Positions 18,404-27,489 of a DNA stretch of 64,000 bases are shown here, in pieces. The stretch lies in assembly GCF_002797555.1 (NCBI RefSeq), contig NZ_PGFA01000001.1:558001-622000 (forward strand), written 5' to 3'. Source of the DNA: Hymenobacter chitinivorans DSM 11115. GTDB taxonomy: Bacteria > Bacteroidota > Bacteroidia > Cytophagales > Hymenobacteraceae. The position numbers and the translations under genes are program-made. The notes under the pieces are model-generated. The model had not been told where the DNA came from. It saw only the letters and a list, made by a program, of their open reading frames with translations, and did no database searches. The first letter of the stretch is position 1. Every line of letters starts with the position of its first letter.

Positions 18404-18433
18404 AGTGCGTTCTGAGTTAGAAGAGTAAGCGCA

Positions 18434-18441
18434 AAGATACG
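18434..18441 (-). promoter_or_regulatory. -7 promoter element of the Fe-S carrier gene
   Basis: Read on the minus strand it is TATCTTTG, matching TAnnTTTG, 30 bases before the ATG. No good -33 TTTG is seen at the usual distance. Confidence 0.45.
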
Positions 18442-18556
18442 AAGCCTTGTGCATACGCCATCGGCCCCGACCCGTATAGAACAGCAAGACCCGGTATCCG
18501 GTTCACCGAATATTTCCCGACCTTGGTTCCTCTAAAATAGAAGTTTTCCCTACTGC

Positions 18557-19093
18557 ATGGACACCACCGCGTACATTTTCGAGTTGCTCAAGATTATCCT
18601 GCCCGCCCTGCTCGTGGCCGGCTCCCTGTTTTACCTGATTCAGAACTACCTGGAAAAAGAGCAGCAGCGCCGCCTGATTGAGCTGCGCCTCGAGAATTCC
18701 AAAACCACGTTGCCCCTGCGCCTGCAGGCCTACGAGCGGGTGACGCTGCTGCTGGAGCGCATCACGCCCAACAACCTGCTGGTGCGCCTGAGCAGCGCCG
18801 GCCAGACTGCCTCCGAGTACCACCGCCTACTGATGACCGAAATTCGGGCCGAGTACGAGCACAACCTCAGCCAGCAGCTCTACATGAGCCCCGAAACCTG
18901 GGAGCAGGTTAAGCAGTCCAAGGAAAACATCCTGACGATGATCAACAAGGCCTACCACGCCCTGCCCACGCCCCAACAGGCCCGTGGTACGGAACTGGCT
19001 AAGCGCGTGCTCGAAACCCTGATTACCGACGAAATAGACCCCACCACCCAGGCCCTGCTGGCCGTGAAGCGGGAAGCTGCGGGTCTGTTTTAG
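18557..19093 (+). CDS. Uncharacterised protein with N-terminal membrane anchor
   Basis: The 178-residue protein has a single membrane helix at about 8-28 followed by a basic, helical cytosolic domain (YLEKEQQRRLIELR, LRLQAYERVTLLLERITP, MSPETWEQVKQSKENILTMIN). The family is widespread in Bacteroidota and unnamed to me. The coiled-coil-like helices suggest oligomerisation. Its start is 153 bases from the divergent Fe-S carrier gene. Confidence 0.75.
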   Translation: MDTTAYIFELLKIILPALLVAGSLFYLIQNYLEKEQQRRLIELRLENSKTTLPLRLQAYERVTLLLERITPNNLLVRLSSAGQTASEYHRLLMTEIRAEYEHNLSQQLYMSPETWEQVKQSKENILTMINKAYHALPTPQQARGTELAKRVLETLITDEIDPTTQALLAVKREAAGLF

Positions 19094-19096
19094 GGT

Positions 19097-19248
19097 TAGT
19101 TGTTCGTTGCTGGTTGTCAGTTGTCAGGTCGTTCAACTAGTCAGCCTAACAAAAAGAGCCCGCTCGATTCTTCGAGCGGGCTCTTTCGTCTAATTGCAAG
19201 AGTCGTGAATCTATCAACTAACAACTGACAACCAGCAACGAACAACTT
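19097..19248. repeat. Inverted repeat enclosing a terminator
   Basis: Perfect 28-base arms lie at 19097-19124 and 19221-19248. The right arm ends 4 bases before the bshA stop, and the left arm begins 3 bases after the upstream plus-strand stop. Between the arms lies the terminator at 19151-19187. The arm sequence (GTTCGTTGCTGG and similar) is low in complexity, and a related sequence lies just before fabI. Confidence 0.75.
19151..19187. terminator. Bidirectional terminator
   Basis: AAAGAGCCCGCTCGA and TCGAGCGGGCTCTTT pair perfectly around a 4-base loop. It lies between convergent genes, bshA and the membrane-anchored protein gene. Confidence 0.85.
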
Positions 19249-19252
19249 ATAG

Positions 19253-20389
19253 TTATACCGCCGCCAGCTGGGCATCGATGGCGCGCTGGTAGCAGGCTTC
19301 GTAGAGCGGGACGATGTTCTCGACGGCAAACTCCTCGGCCCGGGCCCGGGCGGCTTCCTTGAAGCGGGGCAGGTTGTCGTCTTCCAGCACGTAGAGGGAG
19401 TTCTTAACCATATCCTCCACGTCGCCGATTTCGCTGAGCATGCCCGTTACGCCGTGCACGTTGAGCTCGGGAATGCCGCCGGCGTTGGTGCTGATAACGG
19501 GCACTTCGCAGGCCATGGCTTCCAGGGCGGCCAGGCCGAAGCTTTCCTTCTCGGAGGGCATCAAAAACAGGTCGGCGATGCTGAGCACTTCCTCCACCGC
19601 TTCGAGCTTGCCCAGGAAGCGGATGTCTTCACAGAAGCCGATTTCGCGGCACAGCTTCTCAATGCGGGGCCGGTCGGGCCCGTCGCCCACGAGCAGGAGC
19701 TTGGCCGGAATTTGCCGGCGTACCCCGGCGAAGATGTTCACCACGTCGTCGACGCGCTTCACCGAGCGAAAGTTGGAGGTATGCACCAGCAGTTTTTCGC
19801 CATTAGGGGCAATGGCGGCCTTGAAGTGGCCCTTGTTCTGCTTCTTGAACCGCTCCAGGTTGATGAAGTTGGGAATGACTTCAATGTCCTTCTCAATGGC
19901 GAAGTACTCGTAGGTTTCCTTACGCAAGTCGGCCGACACAGCCGTTACCCCGTCCGATTGGTTGATGCTGAAGGTCACGACCGGCTCGTAGCTGGCATCC
20001 TTGCCCACCAGCGTAATATCGGTGCCGTGCAGGGTGGTGATGACCGGCACGGTGATGCCCTTGGTGCGCAGAATCTGCTTGGCCATAAACGCCGCCGAGG
20101 CGTGGGGAATGGCGTAGTGCACGTGCAGCACGTCGAGCTTCTCGTTCTGCACGATGTCCACCATTTTTGAAGCCAAGGCCAGCTCGTAGGGCGGAAACTG
20201 GAACAGCGGGTACGGCGGAATGTAGACCTCGTGGTAGAACAGATTCTCGTTGAAGAAGTCGAGGCGCACCGGCTGGCTGTAGGTGATGAAGTGCACGCGG
20301 TGGCCTTTCAGGGCCAGGGCTTTGCCCAGCTCGGTGGCTACTACGCCGGAGCCACCAAAGGTGGGGTAACAAACGATGCCGATGTTCAT
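19253..20389 (-). CDS. bshA: N-acetyl-alpha-D-glucosaminyl L-malate synthase
   Basis: The 378-residue GT4 glycosyltransferase carries out the first step of bacillithiol synthesis, joining UDP-GlcNAc to L-malate. The N-terminus MNIGIVCYPTFGGSGVVATELG is the BshA signature (shown here in part), followed by HVHYAIPHA and the catalytic-region EKESFGLAALEAMA (E-x7-E). The length fits the family. It sits beside a GH3/serine-hydrolase gene, an arrangement common in Bacteroidota. bshB and bshC are not in the window. Confidence 0.95.
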   Translation of the reverse strand: MNIGIVCYPTFGGSGVVATELGKALALKGHRVHFITYSQPVRLDFFNENLFYHEVYIPPYPLFQFPPYELALASKMVDIVQNEKLDVLHVHYAIPHASAAFMAKQILRTKGITVPVITTLHGTDITLVGKDASYEPVVTFSINQSDGVTAVSADLRKETYEYFAIEKDIEVIPNFINLERFKKQNKGHFKAAIAPNGEKLLVHTSNFRSVKRVDDVVNIFAGVRRQIPAKLLLVGDGPDRPRIEKLCREIGFCEDIRFLGKLEAVEEVLSIADLFLMPSEKESFGLAALEAMACEVPVISTNAGGIPELNVHGVTGMLSEIGDVEDMVKNSLYVLEDDNLPRFKEAARARAEEFAVENIVPLYEACYQRAIDAQLAAV

Positions 20390-20491
20390 GGGGAAAGGGA
20401 GAGCTGGAAAACAAAATCGGCGGCAAGTCGCCCGAAGGAGCGCCTCACCGCCGATTGCGGAGTCAAAGAAACGGAAATGCGGGGCAACAAA

Positions 20492-23446
20492 TCATGTCTT
20501 TTGCAAAGACTTGTAAATAACGTCGTGGATGCGCGTGCGGATGTTGTACTGGCGCAATTTGTTGTTGCCACCGTCGGGGTACACCCGATTGGAAAGAAAG
20601 ATGTAGAGGATTTTGTTTTCGGGGTCCATCCACACGCAGGTGCCCGTGAAGCCGGTGTGGCCAAAGGTGCTGGCCGGCGACAGGTTGGACGTCGGGCCCT
20701 CGGGCTTCTCGGGGTTGCCGTGGTCCCAGCCCAGGCCGCGCTTATTGCCCGCCACCTGGGGCCGGGAGAATTCGGTCACGACCGGGGTCTGGAAGTAGCG
20801 CTGCCCGCCGTAGCGGCCGTTTTGCAGGTCCATTTGCATCAGGATGGCCAGGTCGTTGGCATTGGCAAACAGGCCCGCGTGCCCCGCTACGCCACCCAAC
20901 AGGGCCGCGGCCTGGTCGTGCACGGTGCCCTGAAGCTGGGTTTTACGGAAGTAAGTGTCGTTTTCGGTGGGCGCAATGCAGGACTTGGGGAAGCGCTCCA
21001 GCGGATTGTAGGTCATCGAAGCTAGGCCCAGAGGCTTGTAGAAGGTCTTGGCCAGAAACTCGTCGATGGGGCCGCCCAGCACCTTTTCGCTCAGGCGTTT
21101 CAGAATCATGAAGCTCAGGTCGCTGTACTCAATCGGGTACTTGCCCTTCACTTTGGGCAGCATGCTGCTGCGCACAATCCAGGTCCAGACTGAGTCGTCG
21201 ACGGCCTTGGTACTGAACGTGCCGGGCGCTACCTCGTTGGGAAACTCCTCGGAGCGGGTGCTGGCGTAGAAGGTCGGCTTCAGGCCGTTTTTGCCCACCG
21301 TCCGCTCCCAGGTTGGGATGCCCGGCTTCAGGCCGGCTTGGTGCAGGAGCACGTCGCGCACGGTCATGTCCTTCTTATTCGAGGTCTTGAGCTCGGGCAG
21401 GTATTCGGCCACTTTGGCGTCGAGGTCGAGCTTACCCTGGTCCTTGAGGTACATCACCGCCTGCAGCGTGCCGGCCACTTTCGTTACCGAGGCCAGGTCG
21501 TAGAGCGTGCTGCTTTCCACCGGCTGACTCTTGTCGTAGGTGCAGTAGCCGTAGCTTTTGTCGAACACCACGGCGCCGTCCTTGGCCACCAGCACCTGGC
21601 AGCCCGGCGCCGCGGCATACGCCACCGACTCCAACGCAATGTTGTCGATCTGGCTTAGCACGCGCGAGTCCAGCCCCTCACTTTCGGGCGTGGCGTAGCG
21701 CAGGCGGCGGAAGTCGGGAGTGGGCAAACCCAGGCCGGCTTTCAGCGCCGGCGACACCGTGACGGGCAGGCGGCCCTTGGCAGGCAAGGCGCCAAACAGC
21801 ACCTGGGGTACTACCAGCTGCGAGGGGTAGTTATCCTCGTAGCCGCACACCAGGTTGCGGGCATCCTCCACGTGCTTCAGGGCGTAGGCGTTGCCCATGA
21901 CCACCACCACGGTCTTAAGCTTAGGGTCGGCCTGAATTTCTTTCAAGAACTTCAGCGCGCCTTCCCCAATACCGTAATTGTGGGCCGGCGTGTTGTTCAT
22001 ACCGTGCAGGCTCACCACTACCACGTTGTAGGGCGTCAGGCGGGTTTTGATGCGGGCAAAGGTCGAGTCGACGGCGTACCGGTTGGGCACCGAGTACACC
22101 GCGCCACTCTGGTACTTGTTCATGATGGTCCCGAAGGTGCTGCCCGTGCCCGTACCAATCGTGACGGAGGCAATGCGTAGCGTGTCGAGGCGGTGGAAGG
22201 GGAGCAGGTCGTCCTCGTTTTTCACCACCGTCACGGCGTGCTCATAAATCTGCTGCTGCACCATGCGGCTCAGGGGCCGGCTCAGGTTGGTAGCCAGGTT
22301 CGGGATATCCACGGCCTGGTAGTGGTTCAGGCCCGACCAGTACTTGGCCCGCAGAATCTTGCGGACCCGCAGGTCAATTTCTTCCTGGGTGATTTTGCCG
22401 GCCGCAATGGCCTCACGGATTCGTTGCAGAGCAATGGGCACATCCTCCGAAAACAGCAGCACGTCGTTGCCGGCCAGCAAGGCCAGGGCGTCCAACTCCC
22501 CGGGCTTGTAGAGGTTGGCCACGCTCTTCATGTTCAGGGCATCGGTGAAAACCAGGCCTTTATAGCCCATTTTCTCCTTTAGCATGCCCGTCACCAGGTT
22601 GCGGGAAATGGTAGCCGACACCGACTGCACCGTGTCGAACAAAGGCATATAGAGGTGGCCCACCATTACGCCCATCACCCCCGACTGAAACGCCTGCTGA
22701 AACGGATACAAATCCACGTTGGTCAGCCGGGCCAGGTCGGAGTTGATAACCGGCAAAGCCACGTGAGAATCCACGTCAGTGTCGCCGTGGCCGGGAAAGT
22801 GCTTCACGACGGCCATGACGCCGTGGTCCTGCAGGCCGCGGATGTAGGAAACGCCGCGCTTGGCCACCTGCTCCTTGTTTTCCCCGAAGGAGCGGTTGCC
22901 GATAACCGGGTTGTCGGGGTTGGAGTTGACGTCGATAACCGGTGAGAAGCTCACGTGCACGCCCAGGGTCTTGAGCTTAAGGGCAATTTCGCGGCCCATC
23001 TGGTACACGTACTGGTCATCGTCCATGGCGCCCAGCGTCATCTGCTTGGCAAAGTGCATCGAGGAATCCAGGCGCATGTCCAGGCCCCACTCGGCGTCCA
23101 TGGCAATGAGCAGCGGCACTTTGGCCTCGGCCTGGTAGCGGTTGGTCAGCAGGGCCTGGCGCTTGGGGCCGCCCTGCAGAAACATCAGCCCGCCAATACC
23201 ATAGGTTTTGACCAGCTCATCGATGTGGGCCACGTGCTTGCGGTCCTTGTTAGAATAGGCCGCCACCATAAACAGCTGGCCCAGGCGCTGGTCGGGAGTG
23301 AGGGTGGCAAACACGCTGTCGACCCAGGTTTGCTCGGCCGCCGACATGGGCCGTACGTCCTTGTCTTTGGGCGCCGCCGACGAGATGATTAGACCCGTAA
23401 CGGCCAGGATAACCAGTAAGAGACTAATCCGAAATTCCTTGAGCAT
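20492..23446 (-). CDS. Glycoside hydrolase family 3 / serine hydrolase fusion
   Basis: The 984-residue envelope protein has an N-terminal membrane anchor or signal (8-24). A GH3 NagZ-like domain follows (about 45-400), with KHFPGHGDTDVDSH at 215-228 and the candidate nucleophile Asp302 in TDALNM. A GH3 C-terminal-like part spans about 400-575. A class C beta-lactamase-like domain follows (about 590-980), with SVTK at 653-656, YSD at 774-776 and HTG at 930-932. It probably trims peptidoglycan: beta-N-acetylglucosaminidase plus a DD-peptidase or esterase. This fusion is a known Bacteroidota architecture. It lies 102 bases upstream of bshA. Confidence 0.92.
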   Translation of the reverse strand: MLKEFRISLLLVILAVTGLIISSAAPKDKDVRPMSAAEQTWVDSVFATLTPDQRLGQLFMVAAYSNKDRKHVAHIDELVKTYGIGGLMFLQGGPKRQALLTNRYQAEAKVPLLIAMDAEWGLDMRLDSSMHFAKQMTLGAMDDDQYVYQMGREIALKLKTLGVHVSFSPVIDVNSNPDNPVIGNRSFGENKEQVAKRGVSYIRGLQDHGVMAVVKHFPGHGDTDVDSHVALPVINSDLARLTNVDLYPFQQAFQSGVMGVMVGHLYMPLFDTVQSVSATISRNLVTGMLKEKMGYKGLVFTDALNMKSVANLYKPGELDALALLAGNDVLLFSEDVPIALQRIREAIAAGKITQEEIDLRVRKILRAKYWSGLNHYQAVDIPNLATNLSRPLSRMVQQQIYEHAVTVVKNEDDLLPFHRLDTLRIASVTIGTGTGSTFGTIMNKYQSGAVYSVPNRYAVDSTFARIKTRLTPYNVVVVSLHGMNNTPAHNYGIGEGALKFLKEIQADPKLKTVVVVMGNAYALKHVEDARNLVCGYEDNYPSQLVVPQVLFGALPAKGRLPVTVSPALKAGLGLPTPDFRRLRYATPESEGLDSRVLSQIDNIALESVAYAAAPGCQVLVAKDGAVVFDKSYGYCTYDKSQPVESSTLYDLASVTKVAGTLQAVMYLKDQGKLDLDAKVAEYLPELKTSNKKDMTVRDVLLHQAGLKPGIPTWERTVGKNGLKPTFYASTRSEEFPNEVAPGTFSTKAVDDSVWTWIVRSSMLPKVKGKYPIEYSDLSFMILKRLSEKVLGGPIDEFLAKTFYKPLGLASMTYNPLERFPKSCIAPTENDTYFRKTQLQGTVHDQAAALLGGVAGHAGLFANANDLAILMQMDLQNGRYGGQRYFQTPVVTEFSRPQVAGNKRGLGWDHGNPEKPEGPTSNLSPASTFGHTGFTGTCVWMDPENKILYIFLSNRVYPDGGNNKLRQYNIRTRIHDVIYKSLQKT

Positions 23447-23471
23447 TGACTCCCGTGGTATCGTCGTAAAG

Positions 23472-23502
23472 TTGAATCTGAGCGGAAATAGCCCTACTTT
23501 TG
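23472..23502 (+). promoter_or_regulatory. Probable promoter upstream of mutL
   Basis: TTG at 23472-23474 and TACTTTTG at 23495-23502 are 20 bases apart and match the Bacteroidota consensus. If this drives mutL, the leader would be about 220 bases long. No convincing gene lies between it and the mutL start. Confidence 0.45.
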
Positions 23503-23730
23503 CGTACTCCCGAAAGGAAAATCGTGCCAGGGATTCGGCCGCCGTGGCTGGCTTTCAGCTCCCTGTTTTCCTCTCCAGTAACGCGCCCAAACGGAGAACC
23601 GTATGGCGTGGCGCACACAAAAGTTGGCCGCAAACTTACGGATAAATTCCCGAGGTCGGACGTTTTCTGACGTGTGGTTTCCGTAGTAAGCGTTGCTAAC
23701 CAATTCAGTATCACCTTCAGTTCCCGGTCG

Positions 23731-25689
23731 ATGGCGGATGTAATTCAGTTGCTCCCCGAATACCTTGCCAACCAGATTGCGGCAGGAGAGGTGGTCCAGC
23801 GTCCGGCGTCGGTAGTCAAAGAGCTACTCGAAAACGCCGTCGACGCCAAGGCCACGCAGGTGCAGCTCATTGTGAAAGAAGCGGGCAAACAGCTCGTGCA
23901 GGTCGTCGACAACGGCGCGGGCATGTCGCCCACCGATGCGCGCATGAGCCTGGAGCGGCACGCTACCAGTAAGATTCGCACCACCGAAGACTTATTTAAA
24001 ATCCGGACTCTGGGTTTCCGTGGCGAGGCCCTGGCCTCCATTGCGGCCGTGGCCCAGGTGGAGCTGCGCACCAAGCAGCGCGACCAGGACACGGGCACGC
24101 TGCTGCTCATCGAAGGCTCCCAAGTGATGAGCCAGCAGCCCGTGGCCTGCCCCGACGGCACCAGCATCAGCGTCAAGAACCTGTTCTATAACGTGCCGGC
24201 CCGGCGCAATTTCTTGAAAACCAACGCGGTGGAAATGCGCCACATCCTGGACGAGTTCCAGCACGTGGCCCTGTCGAACCCGCAGATTGCTTTTTCGCTC
24301 TACCAGAACGATTTGGAGGTCTTCAACCTGCCCGCCGGCAAGCTCAGCCAGCGCATCGTGGCCTTGCTCGGCAACGGCTACAAGGAGCAGCTGGCCCAGT
24401 GCGAGGAAGTCACGCCCTTTATTTCGGTGAAAGGCTACATCGGTAAGCCCGAGTCGGCTAAGAAAAGCCGGGGCGACCAGTTTTTCTTCGTCAACAACCG
24501 CTTTATCCGCTCGGCTTACCTCAACCACGCCGTGCTGGCCGCCTACGAAGGCCTGCTGCCCAAAGACACCCACCCGTTCTACGTGCTGTTTCTGGAGCTC
24601 GACCCCAAGGCCATCGACATTAACGTGCACCCGACTAAAACGGAAATCAAGTTCGAGGACGAGAAAACCGTGTACGCCATTGTGCGGGCCGCCGTCAAGC
24701 AGAGCCTGGGGCTGCACAACATGGCTCCGTCCCTGGACTTCGAGGGCGACGTGAACTTCGCGCCCATTCAGCCGCTACGGGCCTCACCCCACGCCAACCC
24801 CTTCGGCGACGACTACCGCCCCGACGCCCTGGCTTCGGCCGCGGCCCGGGCCGCGGCACCGGCGCCCAAGGAAGGCGGCAAGAGTGGGGGCAGCTCGGAG
24901 CGGCAGTTGCCGCCCCGGCCCACCGAGCAGGCCAAGCGCGACCTAGAGGCATTTTATAAGTCGTTGGGCCAGACCATCGTGCCCGATTTGCCGGAGGCCG
25001 ACGCCCCGGCCGCGGTGGAGAAATTCGAAAAAGCTACCAACTCGGTGGTGATTTCGACGCCGGTGCCGCCCCAGCAGGCCGCGCCCGAGCTGCCCCTGCC
25101 CGAGCAAACTGCCGGCCCCGGCAACCGCGTGGTCCAGATCAACCAGCAGTACCTGGTGGTGCCGGTGAAGTCGGGCATGATGCTCATTGACCAGGTGGCG
25201 GCCCGGGAGCGGATTCTGTACGAGCAGTACGCCCAGGCCCTGGAACGGCAGAGCGGCAGCTCCCAGACCCTGCTGTTTCCGCGCACGGTCACCTTCACGC
25301 CCCAGGACTTTGCCATTCTGCGCGAAGTATCAGCGGCTCTGCACGATTTGGGCTTCCGCTTCAACGAGTTCGGGCCCAATACCATTGCCGTGGAAGGCAT
25401 TCCGGCTGATGTGGCCAACCGCGACGAGCGGGAATTACTTGAAGGCCTCATCGAGCAGTTTCGCACCCACGCCGGCCCCGTGCGCCTCGACCGGCGCGAG
25501 CAGCTGGTACGGGCCCTGGCCCGCCGCTTGGCCACCAACAGCGACAATGCCCGCCTCTCGGACGTGGAAATGACGGCTCTGGTGGACCGGCTGTTTGCCT
25601 GCGCCGTGCCCAGCTACACTCCCGACGGCCGCCGGACCCTGGTGCTGTTGGAAGTAAACCAGCTGCAGGACCTTTTCCGTAAACCCTGA
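23731..25689 (+). CDS. mutL: DNA mismatch repair protein MutL
   Basis: The 652-residue protein couples MutS mismatch recognition to strand removal. The N-terminal GHKL ATPase has ENAVDAKA, DNGAGM and GFRGEALASI. The transducer domain contains HPTKTEIKF. A Pro/Ala-rich linker (about 345-455) leads to the C-terminal dimerisation domain. The endonuclease motif DQHA(x)2E(x)4E is present as DQVAARERILYE, with Val in place of His. The ATG at 23731 gives the family's usual start. It is first in a run with two rhomboid genes (gaps 21 and 15 bases). Confidence 0.96.
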   Translation: MADVIQLLPEYLANQIAAGEVVQRPASVVKELLENAVDAKATQVQLIVKEAGKQLVQVVDNGAGMSPTDARMSLERHATSKIRTTEDLFKIRTLGFRGEALASIAAVAQVELRTKQRDQDTGTLLLIEGSQVMSQQPVACPDGTSISVKNLFYNVPARRNFLKTNAVEMRHILDEFQHVALSNPQIAFSLYQNDLEVFNLPAGKLSQRIVALLGNGYKEQLAQCEEVTPFISVKGYIGKPESAKKSRGDQFFFVNNRFIRSAYLNHAVLAAYEGLLPKDTHPFYVLFLELDPKAIDINVHPTKTEIKFEDEKTVYAIVRAAVKQSLGLHNMAPSLDFEGDVNFAPIQPLRASPHANPFGDDYRPDALASAAARAAAPAPKEGGKSGGSSERQLPPRPTEQAKRDLEAFYKSLGQTIVPDLPEADAPAAVEKFEKATNSVVISTPVPPQQAAPELPLPEQTAGPGNRVVQINQQYLVVPVKSGMMLIDQVAARERILYEQYAQALERQSGSSQTLLFPRTVTFTPQDFAILREVSAALHDLGFRFNEFGPNTIAVEGIPADVANRDERELLEGLIEQFRTHAGPVRLDRREQLVRALARRLATNSDNARLSDVEMTALVDRLFACAVPSYTPDGRRTLVLLEVNQLQDLFRKP

Positions 25690-25710
25690 TTTGGCCCTGA
25701 AAATCCCGGC

Positions 25711-26496
25711 ATGCTCAACCTGACCCCCACGGTACGCGTCCTGCTTTTTATCAACCTTGGCGTGTACCTGCTGCAAACCCAGCTGGGCCAGCAGTTGAAT
25801 CTGCTGGCGTTGTACCCCATTGGCTCCGAACACTTCCAGCCCTGGCAGTTCGTCACTTATATGTTCATGCACGGCGGGTTGGGGCACCTGTTTTCCAATA
25901 TGTTCGGCCTGTTTTCCTTCGGGCCGCTGCTGGAGCAGCGCTGGGGCGGCAACCGGTTTCTGGCGTTCTGGTTGATTTGCGGCATTGGGGCCGGGGTGCT
26001 GTATTCGGGGGTGCGCCACTACGAGCTGAACCGCATGCACCAGGATATTGAGGCATTTCGGCAGGAACCCACGGATGTAAATCTGCAGGACTTCGTGGAA
26101 CACAATATGGAGGAATACGCCGCCGCTTTTGCGCCCGTGATTCGGCAGCTGCACCAAACCCCCGACGATACCCGGCTGATTCAGGGGGCCCTGACTTCCA
26201 TTCAGCAGATGTATACCAGTAGCTTCAACTCGTCCATGGTAGGCGCTTCCGGAGCTGTCTTCGGGTTGTTGTTCGCCTTTGGCTATCTGTTCCCGAATAC
26301 GGTGCTGATGCTGCTCTTTCCGCCCATCCCGCTCAAGGCAAAATACTTTGTGGGCCTCTACGCGCTGTATGAGCTCTATAGCGGCATTCACCGGGTGCCG
26401 GGCGACAATGTGGCGCACTTTGCCCACTTGGGTGGATTGTTGATTGGGTTTATTGTGTTAAAATTCTGGGAGCGGGGTCGGACTCGCTTCTACTAG
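25711..26496 (+). CDS. Rhomboid family intramembrane serine protease
   Basis: The 261-residue protein has six membrane segments. The catalytic Ser lies in GASGAVFGLL, and the catalytic His is in the last helix within HFAHLGGLLIGF. MHGGLGHLFSNMFGL carries the conserved His/Asn of the oxyanion site. An unusual cytosolic or loop insert of about 65 residues (about 110-170) interrupts the core. The substrate is unknown. It is followed after 15 bases by a second rhomboid gene. Confidence 0.93.
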   Translation: MLNLTPTVRVLLFINLGVYLLQTQLGQQLNLLALYPIGSEHFQPWQFVTYMFMHGGLGHLFSNMFGLFSFGPLLEQRWGGNRFLAFWLICGIGAGVLYSGVRHYELNRMHQDIEAFRQEPTDVNLQDFVEHNMEEYAAAFAPVIRQLHQTPDDTRLIQGALTSIQQMYTSSFNSSMVGASGAVFGLLFAFGYLFPNTVLMLLFPPIPLKAKYFVGLYALYELYSGIHRVPGDNVAHFAHLGGLLIGFIVLKFWERGRTRFY

Positions 26497-26511
26497 CTCT
26501 TTTTGCCCACC

Positions 26512-27402
26512 ATGAGTATTGTCAACGATATCCGTACTGCCTTCAGCCGGCGCGACAACGCGTTGAATCAGCTGCTGCTGATCAACGTGCTGGTATTCGC
26601 GGCCTTTATTCTGCTGCGGACGGTGATGTTTCTACTGACCCAGGATAAGAACGGCCACCTGCCGGTGCTGGAATGGCTGGCCGTGCCTTCGGTGCCGGGC
26701 ACGCTGCTCACCCGCCCCTGGACGCTGCTTACCTACAGCTTCATCCACTTCGATTTCTTCCACATCCTGTTCAACCTGCTGAACCTGTACTGGTTTGGGG
26801 CCCTGGTGCGCGAGTACCTCGGCGACCGGCGCCTGGTGAGCCTCTACGTGCTCGGCGCTTTGTGCGGGGCTATACTGTACGTATTGGCGCTTAACCTGAT
26901 TCCGGCCCTGCGTGGCGGCCCGGCCATTCTGTTTGGGGCTTCGGCCAGCGTCACGGCCATCATCGTGGCCGCCGCTACCCTCATGCCCGACTACACTTTC
27001 AACGTGATTCTGATTGGGCCGGTACGCATCAAGTACATTGCCGCCGTGCTGGTGCTGGTGTCCATTGCCGGCATCAACGGCAACAACCCTGGCGGCATGC
27101 TAGCTCACCTGGGCGGGGCTTTGCTGGGCTTCGTCTTTATCCGGCAGCTGCAGGCCGGCCGCGACCTGGGCCGCCCCGTGCAGGCCGTCGGCGACTTTGT
27201 GGGCAATGTGGTATCGGGAAGGCCGCGCATGAGCGTGACGCACCGCAGCCGCGCCGCCGAAGCTCCGGCACCCAAGAAAAGCAACCTGGCCCGCCCCGAG
27301 CAGGAGGAAATTGACCTGATTCTGGACAAGATTTCCCGCTCCGGCTACGAAAGCCTGTCGAAGGAGGAAAAGCAGAAGCTATTTAAAGCCAGCCAAAAAT
27401 AG
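26512..27402 (+). CDS. Rhomboid family protease with C-terminal DUF6576-like tail
   Basis: The 296-residue protein has the rhomboid core: FDFFHILFNLLNLYWFG, the catalytic Ser in FGASASVTA, and the His in LAHLGGALLGF. After the last helix comes a basic linker. The tail from about residue 260 reads EIDLILDKISRSGYESLSKEE, and matches the DUF6576 tail of Bacteroidota rhomboids. The ATG at 26512 is preferred over an in-frame TTG at 26503. The mutL-rhomboid-rhomboid order is common in the phylum. Confidence 0.92.
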   Translation: MSIVNDIRTAFSRRDNALNQLLLINVLVFAAFILLRTVMFLLTQDKNGHLPVLEWLAVPSVPGTLLTRPWTLLTYSFIHFDFFHILFNLLNLYWFGALVREYLGDRRLVSLYVLGALCGAILYVLALNLIPALRGGPAILFGASASVTAIIVAAATLMPDYTFNVILIGPVRIKYIAAVLVLVSIAGINGNNPGGMLAHLGGALLGFVFIRQLQAGRDLGRPVQAVGDFVGNVVSGRPRMSVTHRSRAAEAPAPKKSNLARPEQEEIDLILDKISRSGYESLSKEEKQKLFKASQK

Positions 27403-27423
27403 AGTTGCACTAGCTGGGTACTA

Positions 27424-27489
27424 ACTATATGCAGCAATGAAAAAGCCCGCCGGATTACTTCGGCGGGCTTTTTCATTGCTGCATATAGT
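27424..27489. terminator. Long bidirectional terminator overlapping a coding end
   Basis: Perfect 29-base arms (27424-27452 and 27461-27489) contain the inner GC stem AAAAAGCCCGCC. The right arm includes the last codons and the TGA of the AlkD-like gene, so the coding end is mirrored on the other side of the loop. Confidence 0.85.

Noticed and set aside
23447..23730. Small gene between the GH3 fusion gene and mutL
   Set aside because: Short frames on both strands (for example 23424-23714) lack a recognisable start context or family; the stretch is better explained as divergent promoters and a long mutL leader.
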